Shown in pieces: positions 1 to 10,756 of a stretch of DNA of 64,000 bases. The translations under genes were made by a program, and so were the position numbers. Every line of letters begins with the position of its first letter. The stretch's first letter is position 1. Location: NCBI GenBank assembly GCA_914767885.1, contig CAJZBQ010000002.1:248001-312000 (forward strand). Reading direction: 5' to 3'. The notes under the pieces were generated by a model. The model did not search any database. It was not told the origin of the DNA and was given only the letters and a program-made list of their open reading frames with translations. Source of the DNA: Blepharisma stoltei. Lineage: Eukaryota > Ciliophora > Heterotrichea > Heterotrichida > Blepharismidae.

Positions 1-3
1 GCT

Positions 4-675
4 TTAAAATTGATAAAGATAAATATCTCCTTCTAAAGAAATCCTGGACTTTTCACTATCATTCACAGGATTCCAATAAGCATTTTTTAAATTCCCAAAA
101 TTAGAGTCTATTTTAAGACTTCACGAATTATCATTTGGCTCCAGCAGATCTCTAATTTTTGATTCTAATTCAACAATAGGGACAAGATTTGGCTCCCTTA
201 TCATTATTTTGATGCACCAATCATTAAAAGCGTCACGTAAAAGTTCATAATTATTGAACTCTTCAGCTAATTTTTCAGTATTCATAGTAAACATCCTATC
301 AAAATCACATACGAAATTTTGGGTGTTTATTTTATTGATTTTTTTAGTGGCTTCTATTAAGTTATCGTAGCTCTCTGCAAGCTTTGACAATTGAAAAAGG
401 CCGATTTCTAGTGACCGTCTTATTATGTCAATAGCAAGACCAGCGTCATACGTAAGCTTGTCTCGGAAAAATTTTATTTTTTTCTTTTTTTCTTTGATTA
501 CTGAGATAAGGTTGTCTCTGTTTTCGTCGTTTACTATAACAAATAATTGGGTCAGCTCGTGAGGAGAATTTATATGTCTTTGGACGTGGGTGTTGCAGAT
601 TTTGGAATTAGGGGAGCATTTGCAAGAAAAGATTGCTTCCTCAGGACAGTTGGGGACAGAGCAATCAGAACTCAT
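4..675 (-). CDS. B-box-like zinc-binding coiled-coil protein
   Basis: Reads as 223 aa when the TGA at 121-123 is Trp; the frame closes with TAA at 4-6. The N-terminus has closely spaced Cys and His (CSVPNCPEEAIFSCKC, then CNTH and HINSPHE), which resembles a B-box zinc-binding module. The rest is a charged, probably helical region (KEKKKKIKFFRDKL and later). Proteins with this layout are common in ciliates and usually lack a known function. No intron or insert is seen. The start is the first ATG before the Cys cluster, with AT-rich DNA upstream. Molecular role unknown; the zinc-binding call rests on residue spacing only. Confidence 0.7.
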
Positions 676-956
676 TAGGCAAGATTATTAAATAATATAG
701 ACATTTCTAGAGAATTGTGATGTGTTAACTTGGAAATGGATTATAGAAATAGGAATAAATAATTTTTTGTATTTTTAGTATATTGTTATAAGATAAATCT
801 GATAGCAAAAGCTTAGTTTTATAATAGTGTCTAAGCTAATCATATAAAGTATATCAAGATAACTTAACTTCATAAAACAAATTAGCTGCACGATTACTTA
901 TACTTATCATCATTTCCTAATAGAGTTATGATTTGCAAAATATTCAATAATAAAAT
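676..956. other. AT-rich intergenic spacer between divergent genes
   Basis: Spacer between two divergently oriented genes. No open frame or repeat was recognised. It probably carries both promoters, but no specific element could be identified. Confidence 0.5.
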
Positions 957-1421
957 ATGATTACCACTTTAAGGTACTCTGAAGGTTTTTTCAGAAATTT
1001 ATCAGGCTATATCGGCCAAAGTGCTCCAATAAGACCTCAGCCTACCCATCTACCTCCTCCCCAGGTATCCCAGCCTGCCCCTGTAGTCCAAGTACAAGAG
1101 CAACAACCAGAATTAAACCCAGAACCCAAACATTTCAAGAATGAAGACCTTTATCTTGACTATGAAGACAAACCCGCAAGATCTCAAGCTCCTCTATCAA
1201 AATCAGCAACTGGCTTAAGCTACAATAAAAGAGAATGGATTTTACGTCAAAGGCAAGATTTATCTGAAGAAATTAACAAGGCAAAATCTAGAGTTGATGA
1301 AGAAAACGCAAGAAGAGACCAAATTCTGAAGCAGGAGCAGGAGAAAATTAACGAAGTATATGCTGCCCAAAGAAAGCTTGAAGATCTAATGAGAGAACAG
1401 AGCTCAAGGCTATTTAAGTAA
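957..1421 (+). CDS. Small proline-rich and coiled-coil protein
   Basis: An uninterrupted 154-aa frame. Residues about 22-60 are rich in Pro and Gln (QPTHLPPPQVSQPAPVVQ). Residues about 90-154 are highly charged and should form a coiled coil (KREWILRQRQDLSEEINKAK). No catalytic motif or membrane segment is present. Many cilium and basal-body proteins look like this, but nothing specific supports that role. Codon use and the clean TAA stop suggest a real gene; no homolog was recognised. Confidence 0.6.
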   Translation: MITTLRYSEGFFRNLSGYIGQSAPIRPQPTHLPPPQVSQPAPVVQVQEQQPELNPEPKHFKNEDLYLDYEDKPARSQAPLSKSATGLSYNKREWILRQRQDLSEEINKAKSRVDEENARRDQILKQEQEKINEVYAAQRKLEDLMREQSSRLFK

Positions 1422-1680
1422 AATTGGATTTGAATTAAATTCATGTGATTTTATTTATAAAGTAAAAGTATTATAGTTCGAACACAGTTATAGCTTAACA
1501 TTAGCTCTCTCTAGCCATTTCAGTTTAGATTAAACTATCAAAATCAATTTCCAAACCCATATTGAGCCATAGCTGCTCTCGAAGTATAATATAAATAATC
1601 TCGAAAGTAATTAGAAATCTAGCTTTAGATAGTTATTAATAAATACCTCCTCTGCATATCTGCAAAATCTCGCTATTCAG

Positions 1681-1992
1681 CTATGGATTGGCAGATGTGC
1701 TTCCAGGTGGCCCTGCTGGAGTTATTGTTAAATCTTGTGAAAGGTCTGTAGCGTAATAAATGTAATTTAATGCTGAATCTTGTGTATAAGCTTCAGTGAC
1801 GCAATCATAAATTCCTGCTGAACTAGGAGGAGTTACATGAGGGATGTTAATAATCATTAATCCAGGCAAAAATTCATAAAAATCAGTAATTCTCAGAGTA
1901 TTTGACGAGATGGAGCAGGATATAGGATCAAAGCTGCTAATGCCAATTAGTCCAGAAACATATATTATTTCGTTTAAGAAAGTTTCTAGCAT
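1681..1992 (-). pseudogene. Fragment of surface-protein module
   Basis: A 103-aa stretch ending in a true TAG. The order CSISSNTLRITDF, then IINIPHVTPPS, then IYDCVTEAY resembles a module in the large surface protein at 10757-16461 (CTISSSVITLEGF, VKVYHIIPASA, LTCFSSVSTYD). No signal peptide is attached, and upstream the frame runs into unrelated DNA, with another frame also open at 1990-2045. Best read as a detached fragment, or as the last exon of a gene cut by an insert I could not resolve. Confidence 0.45.
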
Positions 1993-2900
1993 TCAAGATA
2001 AGATGATACATCTAGCTTCTTTGTAACATTTTCAAACTTTGATGGTATGCTTATAAACGGATAAACATTATTTTATTTATATAAATACGACTTCTAGTTC
2101 ATAATTGAAATGTGATGTCTAAACTTATGAATTATTTGATGAATAGATTAAATTATAGGTATGATACTCAGCAATCGTTAAGTCTCTTTGTATATTATTT
2201 AAGTCTTGCCATTTGATCTCAATTTATTGTTAAATTATAATGCTCTTGGTAAAGTATAGTTATATTGTATATAAATGTGCTATGGCATGGATTTAAATAG
2301 CAGCAATTACAAATCAAAATCTTGGTTTAATGAAAAGAATATCTCAAGAAATAAAAGATGCAATATCCTTTATATTCTTTATAAAAAAGATATAAATCCA
2401 ATAAAATTATTTGAAAAATATATCGAAAATAAATAATCTAAAAACTTGAAAATACCTAGAAGCTTGGATAGAATAAAAAGCAAATAGATATTAAATTGTG
2501 TCGATAAGTAAAATAAACGATAAAAAATAAAAGGATGTAGCAATCAGTGATATATTAGCACTAAACTCTGTTTAGGCTTATGAAATTTAAATATAATGCA
2601 AGACATAACCCTTGCTAATTAAATAACAAAATTTTTTGAGTGTATTTTTGATATAAATCTTTACTTCAATAGGTCAATATAAAATTTTAGTATTCATTTA
2701 AATAACCCTGATCGAATATTTTAAATTTTATTAGGTTTTATTTTAATTTTGAATCTCTATCGAATTTTCTGCAGTGAAAAATATTTTCTAAATTCTTAAG
2801 ATAATAAAGATTGAGAGATAGATCATCTACTTAATTATTTAATTAGATTATCGAAAAGCTCCTTATGATACCACAGCTTTTGCGTTGAGTATTTATCTCC
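1993..2900. other. AT-rich region without recognised genes
   Basis: About 900 bp of AT-rich sequence with stops in all frames. No tRNA-like fold, tandem repeat or family element was recognised. Confidence 0.5.
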
Positions 2901-2903
2901 ATA

Positions 2904-3290
2904 ATAAAAATATGGTGTCACAGCGCTCCTAGGTCGGCTACCCCGACTTGCTTCGAGCACATATTTAATTATATCCGGCAAGGCTTCGCAATCCCGGAAA
3001 TGAACTGCAGTTCTAGGTAAGCAATTCTTGACGTATGAGAGCCTAGCCCAAGTCCGCTTTCAAGGATGGATTTTACCTCAAGGAGAGTTTGACACGGAAG
3101 CTAGTAAGGGGTCGCCCAGCAACGTATACAGGCAATTTCAAGACCAATCGGGCACTTCACCAGCATGAAACATGGAGTACGCCCTGGGTTATGCGCTTTC
3201 CTTTTTTGTCTAGAGTTGACCAGATGCTCGATTTTTTGGATTTTTGTGTGGGCAAGCTTTGTTTCCTAAGAGGATAGATTAATTCATAAC
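2904..3290 (+). repeat. GC-rich retroposon-like element, C type
   Basis: It starts with AAAAATATGGTGTCACAGC and shares blocks with the element at 7413-7966: TATATCCGGCAAGG, a gagcctagcccAagtccgctttc block, and a closely matching end. It is much GC-richer than the DNA around it. The flanking repeat was not found, so the ends are approximate. Open frames inside (for example 3089-3277) are not conserved between copies and are not called as genes. Confidence 0.6.
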
Positions 3291-3339
3291 GCTTTATTTG
3301 TTAAAATGGTGTAAAAAATCAACCCACCCTTTTTTAACT

Positions 3340-3660
3340 CTTGTAACTGGCCCTGCGTCGATAAAGGCACCAGGCTTTATACTGCCAGGATAGCCACCAC
3401 ATATCTTAATTAATATATCAAGGTTTCTGCCTCAGAGGAAATGCGTTCGAGAGTTGGAAAAGGAGTCTTCGAGTAGACACAGAGGCATGGTCCATCCGAC
3501 TACCAAGGAGCAAAGCGAAGGCCCTCATCCAATAGGAAAAATATTTGCAATGCTGTGAAACGTGAACTATGAGCAGGCGGGGAAACATTAGGATGGAGAT
3601 AGTCCTTCTAAAATTGCAAAGAGCTTTTCGATAAATATAATTAAGACTAAGATTCGCCAC
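3340..3660. repeat. Second GC-richer segment, unclassified
   Basis: A compositionally distinct block beside the previous element. It is GC-rich, has no convincing frame, and is not clearly alignable with the other families here. Probably another old insert or the 3' part of the neighbouring retroposon. Confidence 0.3.
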
Positions 3661-4083
3661 GCTATTTTTATGTAGAGATAGATAAAAGAATATATTTATT
3701 ACTATTTCTTTTAGACATTTTTTTTAATATTATTGATTTAAAAGGGAATTAACTCCTCACATACGTTTTAAAAAATGATTTCTTTAGATTTTAGAGACTT
3801 TGAGGTAAAATTTATTGTTTTAAGAAAGGAAGAAATATTGCTTTCTATTATTTTGAATTCAAAGTCCTTCTCAAAATTTTTTAACGTATAACTTGGTGGC
3901 ACATTATTATATACAATTCATGCTAAAAATGATTCGTTTTTATATTAAAATGTTTTATTTGACAGCATTCAATTGATGAAACCTCTCTAAAGTTATTTGA
4001 AATTTATTAAGCATAAAATGAATGCATTTGCTAGCTATAAAAATTATTAAATTGGAGCAATGCATATAATGGAAAATTGCTTA

Positions 4084-4389
4084 CTCCCCTTTTTTTTGCT
4101 CACGGAGATTGATTAATTTTTTTTAAAAATTTTATAGAAAAAAATTAAAAATATATCAACTTCTAAAAATTGATAAGTGAAATTAATTTAATTTGCGAAG
4201 TTTATGTTTAAAATGCAAGCTGATTTATTGAAATAAAATTAGCTAGGGATTTCATTATAATAATTATCACTTATAAATCAATTTTTTTTCATAAAAAATT
4301 TTATATTAAAATAATTTTTGTTTGCTCATAGAGGGTGGGTTTTGAGAAAAAAATAGAGATTTTTCCAATTTTGTTCGCAAACGGAGGGG
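4084..4389. mobile_element. C-rich TIR MITE, degenerate copy
   Basis: Left end CTCCCC..., right end ...CGGAGGGG, with the family core TTAGCTAGGGATTTCATT near 4240 and a second internal end-like motif near 4330. Flanks are TTA on the left and TAG on the right, so the target repeat is imperfect. Lies between genes. No transposase frame. Confidence 0.65.
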
Positions 4390-4677
4390 TAGCTCTCCAT
4401 TTAGAACAGCAATACCATTGAAAAATCCTTATCATTGGTAATTAGCTCTTTTAGAGAGAATAAAAAATTTTATATATAATTATTAATTTCTATAGTTAAT
4501 TAATTAAATTAAACGTTACTAGGATAAATTTAATAATTAAATTAAAATCTGCTTTTAAAATATTTACAGATTTGAATTTTTAAAATATTTATATAAATTT
4601 TAATATAAATTTTTTTAAAAAAAAACCCTTTAAGATCGAAAAAAAATGCTTGCTCTTAAAGAGAGGTAGATGATTTT

Positions 4678-5199
4678 ATGTATCAGTTTTATAATACAAT
4701 TGAAGGATCTTTAATCAAATACCTACGAAGCTATGGCCAAGCCACCTTGGATGAGTTAATTGATCACGTCTTGAACAATAAAAACCTTAGGACAAAATAC
4801 TCAAAAAAGTACAGAAACAGGAACATTGAAAAGCTAACCCTATCCAAAATCATATCTAAAGATCATATTTTCATTGAAAATCAGTATGGGATTTGGACGC
4901 TTGATGTAATTATTATTCAGGAAAGTTTTGCATCTGAATATGAAATTAAAAAAGTTACTGAAATCAAAGAAATAAAAGAAAAAGGACTTCAATCAAGAGT
5001 GGAGAAGTATAGAAAGGATAAAAGCAAGCTAAGAGACCAAGAAAATTTTACAATATTTAATAGGATTATAGATGAAGGTATTTTTAACAAACTTGAGCAA
5101 GTTGAAGAAATTTTACAGTCATCAAATGAAAATGCTCAGAATCAAATTTACGATATCTTTGAGTCTTTATTAGCTCATAATAAAAAATATAACACCTAA
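4678..5199 (+). CDS. Winged-helix-like protein, paralog 1
   Basis: The N-terminal 75 residues (IEGSLIKYLRSYGQATLDEL...) look like a winged-helix/HARE-HTH-type fold. A strongly basic helical region follows. The frame is open for 173 aa, but 4906-4920 is a perfect 15-nt intron candidate (GTAATTATTATTCAG), at the position of a certain intron in the next gene. Splicing would give 168 aa and change nothing else, since 15 is a multiple of three and the segment has no stop. The two paralogs are only 44 bp apart. DNA or RNA binding is plausible but not shown. Confidence 0.65.
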   Translation: MYQFYNTIEGSLIKYLRSYGQATLDELIDHVLNNKNLRTKYSKKYRNRNIEKLTLSKIISKDHIFIENQYGIWTLDVIIIQESFASEYEIKKVTEIKEIKEKGLQSRVEKYRKDKSKLRDQENFTIFNRIIDEGIFNKLEQVEEILQSSNENAQNQIYDIFESLLAHNKKYNT

Positions 5200-5243
5200 A
5201 ACATTGTCTTAAAGTCTTAATTGTATATATACAAATAATAAAA

Positions 5244-5954
5244 ATGGTCAAAAATAGCCTTAGTTTCCAAAACCAAAAATCTTCTCAGAGCATTGAAGAA
5301 CTTCCTATAGAAAGAGAAAGAGAAGAACAAATTACTAATCTTGCTCCTAAAAAGCATCAAAAAATTCCTTTTAATCAAGGTTTGAAACAGATACCAAAAA
5401 TAGGGCGGACTTGTAGTCTTAATGACTCATCTACGATTTTTGAAAATCTTGCAATTGGCTGTGTTATTAATTTTCTGAGAAAATTCAGCCCTTCTCCTAT
5501 TGAAAATATAGTGGAACATGTAAAATCCAATGAGCATTCACTCATAAACTCAGTCAAAGGGAAATACAAAAAAAACGCTTTTCAAACTGTGGATTATGTT
5601 TTGACATGGTATCCAAAAATTTTCAAATTAAATGACAGTTTTCATTACTACTTGAATGTAAATATTATTTAGGAAGAAGAAGCTCTTAAATATGAGAGAG
5701 GATTCAAATTAAAGACAATCTTATTATCCAAAAATAAGAGGCTGAAATATAAAGAAAAAATAAAACAACAAAGAGAAAAATCAGAAAAAAAGAAGAGAAT
5801 TAGTGAGAAAATTGAAGCAGAGTTGTCAAATGGTGCTGAGCCTTCAATTATAACGAAAGCTTACTTAGTGCTGACTTCAAGCAATGAAAAAGAAGCTGAG
5901 AGTTTACGCCTCAAGATAAGAAATGCTTATCTTACGCTTAAAAATTTAGTCTAA
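5244..5954 (+). CDS. Winged-helix-like protein, paralog 2
   Basis: Exon 1 (5244-5657) and exon 2 (5673-5954) join across the 15-nt intron GTAAATATTATTTAG to give 231 aa. Without splicing the protein would stop at the TAG of the intron. After a polar N-terminal extension, residues about 70-137 match the layout of the upstream paralog (INFLRKFSPSPIENIVEHV). A Lys/Arg/Glu-rich helical C-terminus follows. Same orientation and intron position as paralog 1 point to a tandem duplication. No catalytic residues seen. Confidence 0.7.
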
Positions 5955-5992
5955 TAGGCAAGCAAGCTTAATTATTCTATAGATTCTTATTC

Positions 5993-6950
5993 TTAATGGT
6001 CTATGGCAGTATTAGAATGCTTGATCTTCGTGCTCGCAATAGTAATCAGCCTTGTATTTTTTTCAAAAAATTTAGCTGCACTTTCTTTACTACTAAGCTA
6101 AGCCTGCAATTTGTCTTTATTGCCCAATTGCTTGATATAACTTTGCCGCGGCAATAATATCAGGCTTCTTCTAAATTGGCTCCATTTTATTTTGTCCCTT
6201 TGTACAAATATAGTTGCCAAAAGGACGGCTGTTAAATTTCTTCCATTCTTCTTTTATTAAGGTAGGAGACCTTTCTTAAAGCTCTAAAAGCAAAATTAGG
6301 CAGTCTGATCAAGTTTATTTTCAAATTTAGCTAATTTTACTCCCCCTCGGTAAGCGTGCAAAAAGTTTTTTTCTCTTAGGGAGTGGGTTAATTTTTTTGA
6401 ATAAGTAAATTTTTTTGTTGCTAATTTAAAAGGATTTCAATTGAGAAATAAAGATTTAATTTGCAAAATTATGTTTTAAATGAAAGCTCAGCAGAATTTC
6501 ATTAATGATGTATCAAAATATTTTTTTGATAAAAAATTTTTGCTGGTCATAGAGGTGGGTTTTTACGAAAAAATGTAGATTTTCCCCATTTTTTTCACTC
6601 ACGGAGAGGGAGTTAAGAAAATGTAACATATAAAAATTAAAAATTTTTAAACCAAAAGCAACCCTTAAATCCTTTATTCCTTCCATGAGTTCTGAATAAT
6701 TTTTTAACCAGTTAGATCTCTTCACAAAAACTATTTCCAGCCAATTTTTCAGCCTGTGAATCCTTCTCGATCGCCAACATCAGAAATTTCCTTTAAAACC
6801 AGCTCTTGCACCCCATTCCAAGCCTCCTTATTTCCCATTTTCATCCCCTTTTTCCCCCATAGTCATCTAGAATCATTTCCCCACCTTGCCACCCGCTTTC
6901 TAGGGGCAGGAGCTAAAGTTTTCCTCCCTGCATCTTTATTATTATAGCTT
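5993..6950 (-). pseudogene. Decayed gene with stops, frameshifts and a MITE
   Basis: Several coding-like stretches lie in order on the minus strand but in different frames: RKRVARWGNDSRWLWGKKG near 6890, RLKNWLEIVFVKRSNWLKN near 6720, KEEWKKFNSRPFGNYIC near 6240, PDIIAAAKLYQAIG near 6160, and KESAAKFFEKNTRLI up to a stop at 5993. They are separated by TAA/TAG codons and shifts of frame. The MITE at 6340-6612 sits within. Best explained as a dead gene. A poorly resolved live gene with undetected inserts is the alternative. Confidence 0.45.
6340..6612. mobile_element. C-rich TIR MITE with TTA target repeats
   Basis: Ends CTCCCCCTCGG... and ...CACTCACGGAGAGGGAG, flanked by TTA at 6337-6339 and 6613-6615. 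The right end carries the family's doubled motif (GGTGGGTTTTTACG then GGAGAGGGAG). The interior is AT-rich with no frame. Confidence 0.75.
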
Positions 6951-7082
6951 TCCTCGGAAAAGTCCTTATACTACACACAAATATGGAATCTCCCTTTCTT
7001 CGCAAAAACAAAAATCGTAAAAATTTTTTCCAAGACCGTTTTGTAACGCACTTATAAGCCAATTCGAATTTAAAATCTCAAA

Positions 7083-10018
7083 ATGAAAAGTCTTATAAGC
7101 TTTCTCGCTTTAATATGACTTGCCTTAGCAGATCCTACAATGACTACGAAAAATGGATATTTAGATCCTGGCAGAATTGTGTGGTGGCAAGATAAGTGGG
7201 CTCCTAATCCAATTGAGCTCACCCAAACTAACGCTGGGGCTACTTCAGTCAGTGTGGTTCTTCATTTTAGACCTTTTACCTCTATAAATTCTGACAGCAA
7301 CTCTGGAATTGTACAATTGATTGTTCCTTCAGCTTTCTCAAGTACAGGAACATATTCTTCAGACCCAATGACAATCACAGGAGGCACTGATATGACTGCG
7401 ACATTTGAATTAGACACCTCCTTACCATACTTTAAATATGGCGTCTCAACTTAGGCTTGGCCTCTCGGCCAAGCAGTCTCGAACCCTATTTAAAGTATAT
7501 CCGGCAAGGTTTTACAACGGAGAAATGGACAGCTATGCTAGGCAAGCATTTCCCGCAGGAGGCAGGAGCCTAGCCCTAGTCCGCTTTCGGAGTTGGCTTT
7601 TTCCTCAAGGGTAAAGGAGGGTTGAAGTTGGAAAGGAGGTGCAATGCCGCTAGTGAGAAACCAGGAGTTTCGTCCTGGGCTTCAACTTTTACTTTACCGA
7701 AAGTTCGCCAGAAAATCCATTTTTTTGGGTTTTCTGTGTGGACAGCCTTGTACCCCACAGCCTCAAGCAAGGCCGCAGAATTCCTAAATCTGCCCACTCA
7801 ATACTGGAATAAGGTTGTAGGTGCAAGGAGGAGACGTTCAACAGAACAGGCTAGCCATTAAGTTGGAGTCCTGTAGGCGACGTCGCAAAGCGGAGGAACC
7901 TTCGGGTCTGGGTGACTGCGTCAAAACTAATAGCTTAGCAGCTAATAATCTCGTAATTAAGATTAAGACACCTCCTTACCTTCTGCAGGAGTTTATGGGC
8001 CTTTTCAAGTGCTTACTAGATCTTCATCAACTGGGCAAATTTACGACACAAACTACGTATTCGGTTGTGTCGCAGTTTCTGCCTCAGTCACAAGTTCTTC
8101 TTCTCTGGCAACCGGCGCTGCTACATTAACTTCAACGACTGGTTTTGTTGGCTCAAAAGATGCATTGACCTTTACTTTTAGTATTCCTTCTGGCACCAAT
8201 CTGTGAAAGCATGATATTTTTGAAATCATTCCTGACTCCAGTTGGACTGTGACTACAAGCCCTACCTGTGCATCAGTTGATATAACTTCAGTCACCAACT
8301 ATATCAAAGGTCCTGACAATGATAATACTTTACCTTGTGCTATTGCAGCAACTGGAGGGGCAAATGGAGGATTTAGCACTGCAGCCTCTACAGCTAGCCC
8401 TGCTAAAAATAGTATTTATATATATGGACTGTCTCAAGATGTGATTATTACTTCAAGCTACCAGATTAAGCTCCAAGTTTCCTCCTTTACTTTCCCATCT
8501 TCTGCTATTGCATCAGCAAGCTATTCCTGGACACTAAAAATATGGAGATGGGGGACCACTAATTTACTTGCCCAATATACAGGCTCTGGACCATTTAAAC
8601 CAGCTACAGGTGCAATTACAGTGACTTCATGGGCTCCTTACAATTCCAATCTAGCTTCTACAGATATCCCAAGCTCTAATTCTTTTAATATTTTCACCAA
8701 GCTGACTTTTCAAATCGCCCATCCAATTTCATCAGGCACTATTGCTATCACCTTTACTGGTGCTGATATATATAGTCAAAACTGGTATGAAGACATTGGA
8801 TCTGGTACTGGACAGCCAGCATTATGCTACTTGAATACTTATGTATCTTAACTTAACCTAGTATCTGGTATTTAAGGTGTCTAATGCCGCACCCCCATAA
8901 AAAATGGAGTTATAGCGAAAATTTGATGACATCGCCGGGCCATCTTGGAATCGCGATGGTTAGCCCACCGGCCAAGCCTTCACCTGCACTTCGCTCGTTT
9001 TCGCCGCACGTCTCACCCGAATACTTATGTATCAGGAGTCAGTTGCAGTGTATCAACTACTTCTTCAGTTGCTACTATTACTATAAGCGATACGACCCTA
9101 GCAGCTTCTACATCTATTTCAATCACTCTTTTGACTCAACTTACTTCTAGCGCTAAAGTTAGCACAATAATAAGCAATGATGGGACTGCAAACATAGATA
9201 CATTGGCCTCTGCATATTCATGGTCTTTCAGCTCTGCCTCTTCTTATGCATCCATGACTGGTTTCAAATTTTATGCGACCAATGTAGCCCAGTATGGTGG
9301 GACTACAACAGTCAGCACAAATCTGCAAGTAGGAGGTAAACTTGTTAATTCTCAATATTTATTATGGTATGTAGTGCCATCAACAGCATGGACAACTGGA
9401 GCTACTTTAAAAGTTTATTTACCTTTCTCAACTGCAGGAGTACAATTAGCTCAAACCTATATTAAATCGTCAGCAACATACAAAGATGCAGCATTTACTT
9501 CTAGCACTAGTGATACAACTCTTTCTTCGACAGCAACTGGCACTGCATCACTTAGTTCTGGATCTCCAGGAACAATTACAATTACTTTTTCAGGAGCAAC
9601 TATCCCAGCAGCAGGAGGCACCTATCCATACTTTGCCTTTGCATATGGAGATTCCGCAGATAGTACAACTGCCTTACCATTTGTCAACTCAAATGCTGGT
9701 ACTTTTTATGAGTGCTGGGCAAAAGTGTTTACATCAAGCACCTCATCAACTGCATTTGAAATCTCCAATTATGTTTTCTCCGTTTATACCTCACAAACAG
9801 ATAGTGCATTAACAGCTGTTCCAATGTGCACAGACAAATTTGCAGGAATTCCTATTATTGTTAACTATCATGCTTTAGATAGAGACTTTACGTTTGTGGA
9901 CTCCACGTATCATTACTATCTTGACGTTGAATTTACTGGAGGGGTTGGTACTAATTTAGGCTCTGGCTTAAGTGATAACAGTGCTTTTCCTGTAACTATA
10001 GCTATTACCTCTTTATAG
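7083..10018 (+). CDS. Large secreted Ser/Thr-rich surface protein 1
   Basis: Starts MKSLISFLALIWLALAD, a signal peptide whose Trp is encoded by TGA. Removing 7413-7966 and 8833-9018 gives one frame of 731 aa; a further TGA Trp lies at 8204-8206. The sequence is rich in Ser, Thr, Ala and Gly, with beta-type repeats and paired Cys, like ciliate surface antigens and adhesins. It ends at TAG 10016-10018, inside the direct repeat of a third insert. It lacks the hydrophobic tail found in the next gene, so it may be secreted or held by partners. Related to the downstream gene in the same orientation. Function unknown beyond cell surface. Confidence 0.7.
7413..7966 (+). mobile_element. Retroposon-like insert in surface gene 1
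   Basis: Bounded by the 15-bp direct repeat AGACACCTCCTTACC at 7412-7426 and 7966-7980. Removing one repeat plus the insert (554 bp) restores DTSLPSAGVYG in frame. Begins TTTAAATATGGCGTCTC and ends in an AT-rich tail. Its 3' half matches the element at 10007-10543 (CCGCAGAA, GGTGACTGCGTCA). No coding frame of its own. Confidence 0.8.
8833..9018 (+). mobile_element. Short retroposon-like insert, 186 bp
   Basis: Flanked by the 15-bp direct repeat GAATACTTATGTATC at 8833-8847 and 9019-9033. Exact removal gives LNTYVSGVSC in frame. The body starts TATTTAAGGTGTCTAATGCC and resembles the start of the insert at 11054-11467. Confidence 0.8.
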
Positions 10019-10543
10019 ATATATATACATTAAAATGGAGACACGTGTCAGCCTGCCCTCTTGGCAGCAGTCTAGACCTTGTGGCTACGGCGAACTGGGA
10101 CGGACTCCGAGCCTAGAATCAAGTTTAGGCTCAAGAGGTGTGGATCCGGGTAGGTTTTTGGCTGCTTTTCTGTGGTTAGAAATTGATGCTCTCAGCAATA
10201 TCCTTTGGATCCGATGGCCAATGGGCATTTCTGCGCAAGCCACAGGGGAATAGTCTTTTTCTTGTTGCTATCTAAGAAAGGCACTTCAACACCTGATAGA
10301 CTCCAAGGAGTTGATCCCTAAAATCAAGCTACTCAAATCGCCCGTAGAAGGGCCGCAGAAATTTATAAGCCGCCACTCAAGACTGAAGCCTCAAGGCAAG
10401 GAGGAGAAGGTACCGGAAGGGCACTCGTAAAGGATAGACCTCTGAGCTGGAGTCGAAAAGCGGTAGAACCTTCTGTATGGGAGGTCTTTGGTGACTGCGT
10501 CATCAATATGGCTCACGTATGACTTTTAATAATCCTAATCCTA
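10007..10543 (+). mobile_element. Retroposon-like element, A type
   Basis: Direct repeat ACCTCTTTATAGAT at 10007-10020 and 10544-10557, including the stop codon of surface gene 1. Head ATTAAAATGGAGACACGTG; tail TTTTAATAATCCTAATCCTA, a short repeated tail typical of non-LTR retroposons. A clear inverted copy lies at 57391-57919. The frame at 10035-10253 is not coding: its counterpart in the other copy has diverged. Confidence 0.8.
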
Positions 10544-10756
10544 ACCTCTTTATAGATTTCCATTATGAGCATATAGCTACTTCATTAGACTTTATCACCA
10601 AATTCAGTTAGATTTCTTATTGCTATAAGAATTTTTCAATGCTTAATTTAAATAGCTTCAAGACAATAAATTCCAACTTTAAAATAGCTGGTTTTTTAAG
10701 TATTTTGAAAATATTGTTTATGCTAGATTTGAATAATTTAGCTAGCTAAAGGCTCG

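Noticed and set aside
5993-6280. TAA/TAG read as Gln would extend the frame
   Set aside because: Elsewhere TAA and TAG end genes cleanly (tubulins, CDPK, SNX-like), and this segment also needs frameshifts, so decay is the better explanation.
10035-10253. 72-codon frame starting METRVSLPS
   Set aside because: It lies inside a retroposon; the homologous copy at 57391-57919 has frame-breaking differences, so it is not under coding constraint.
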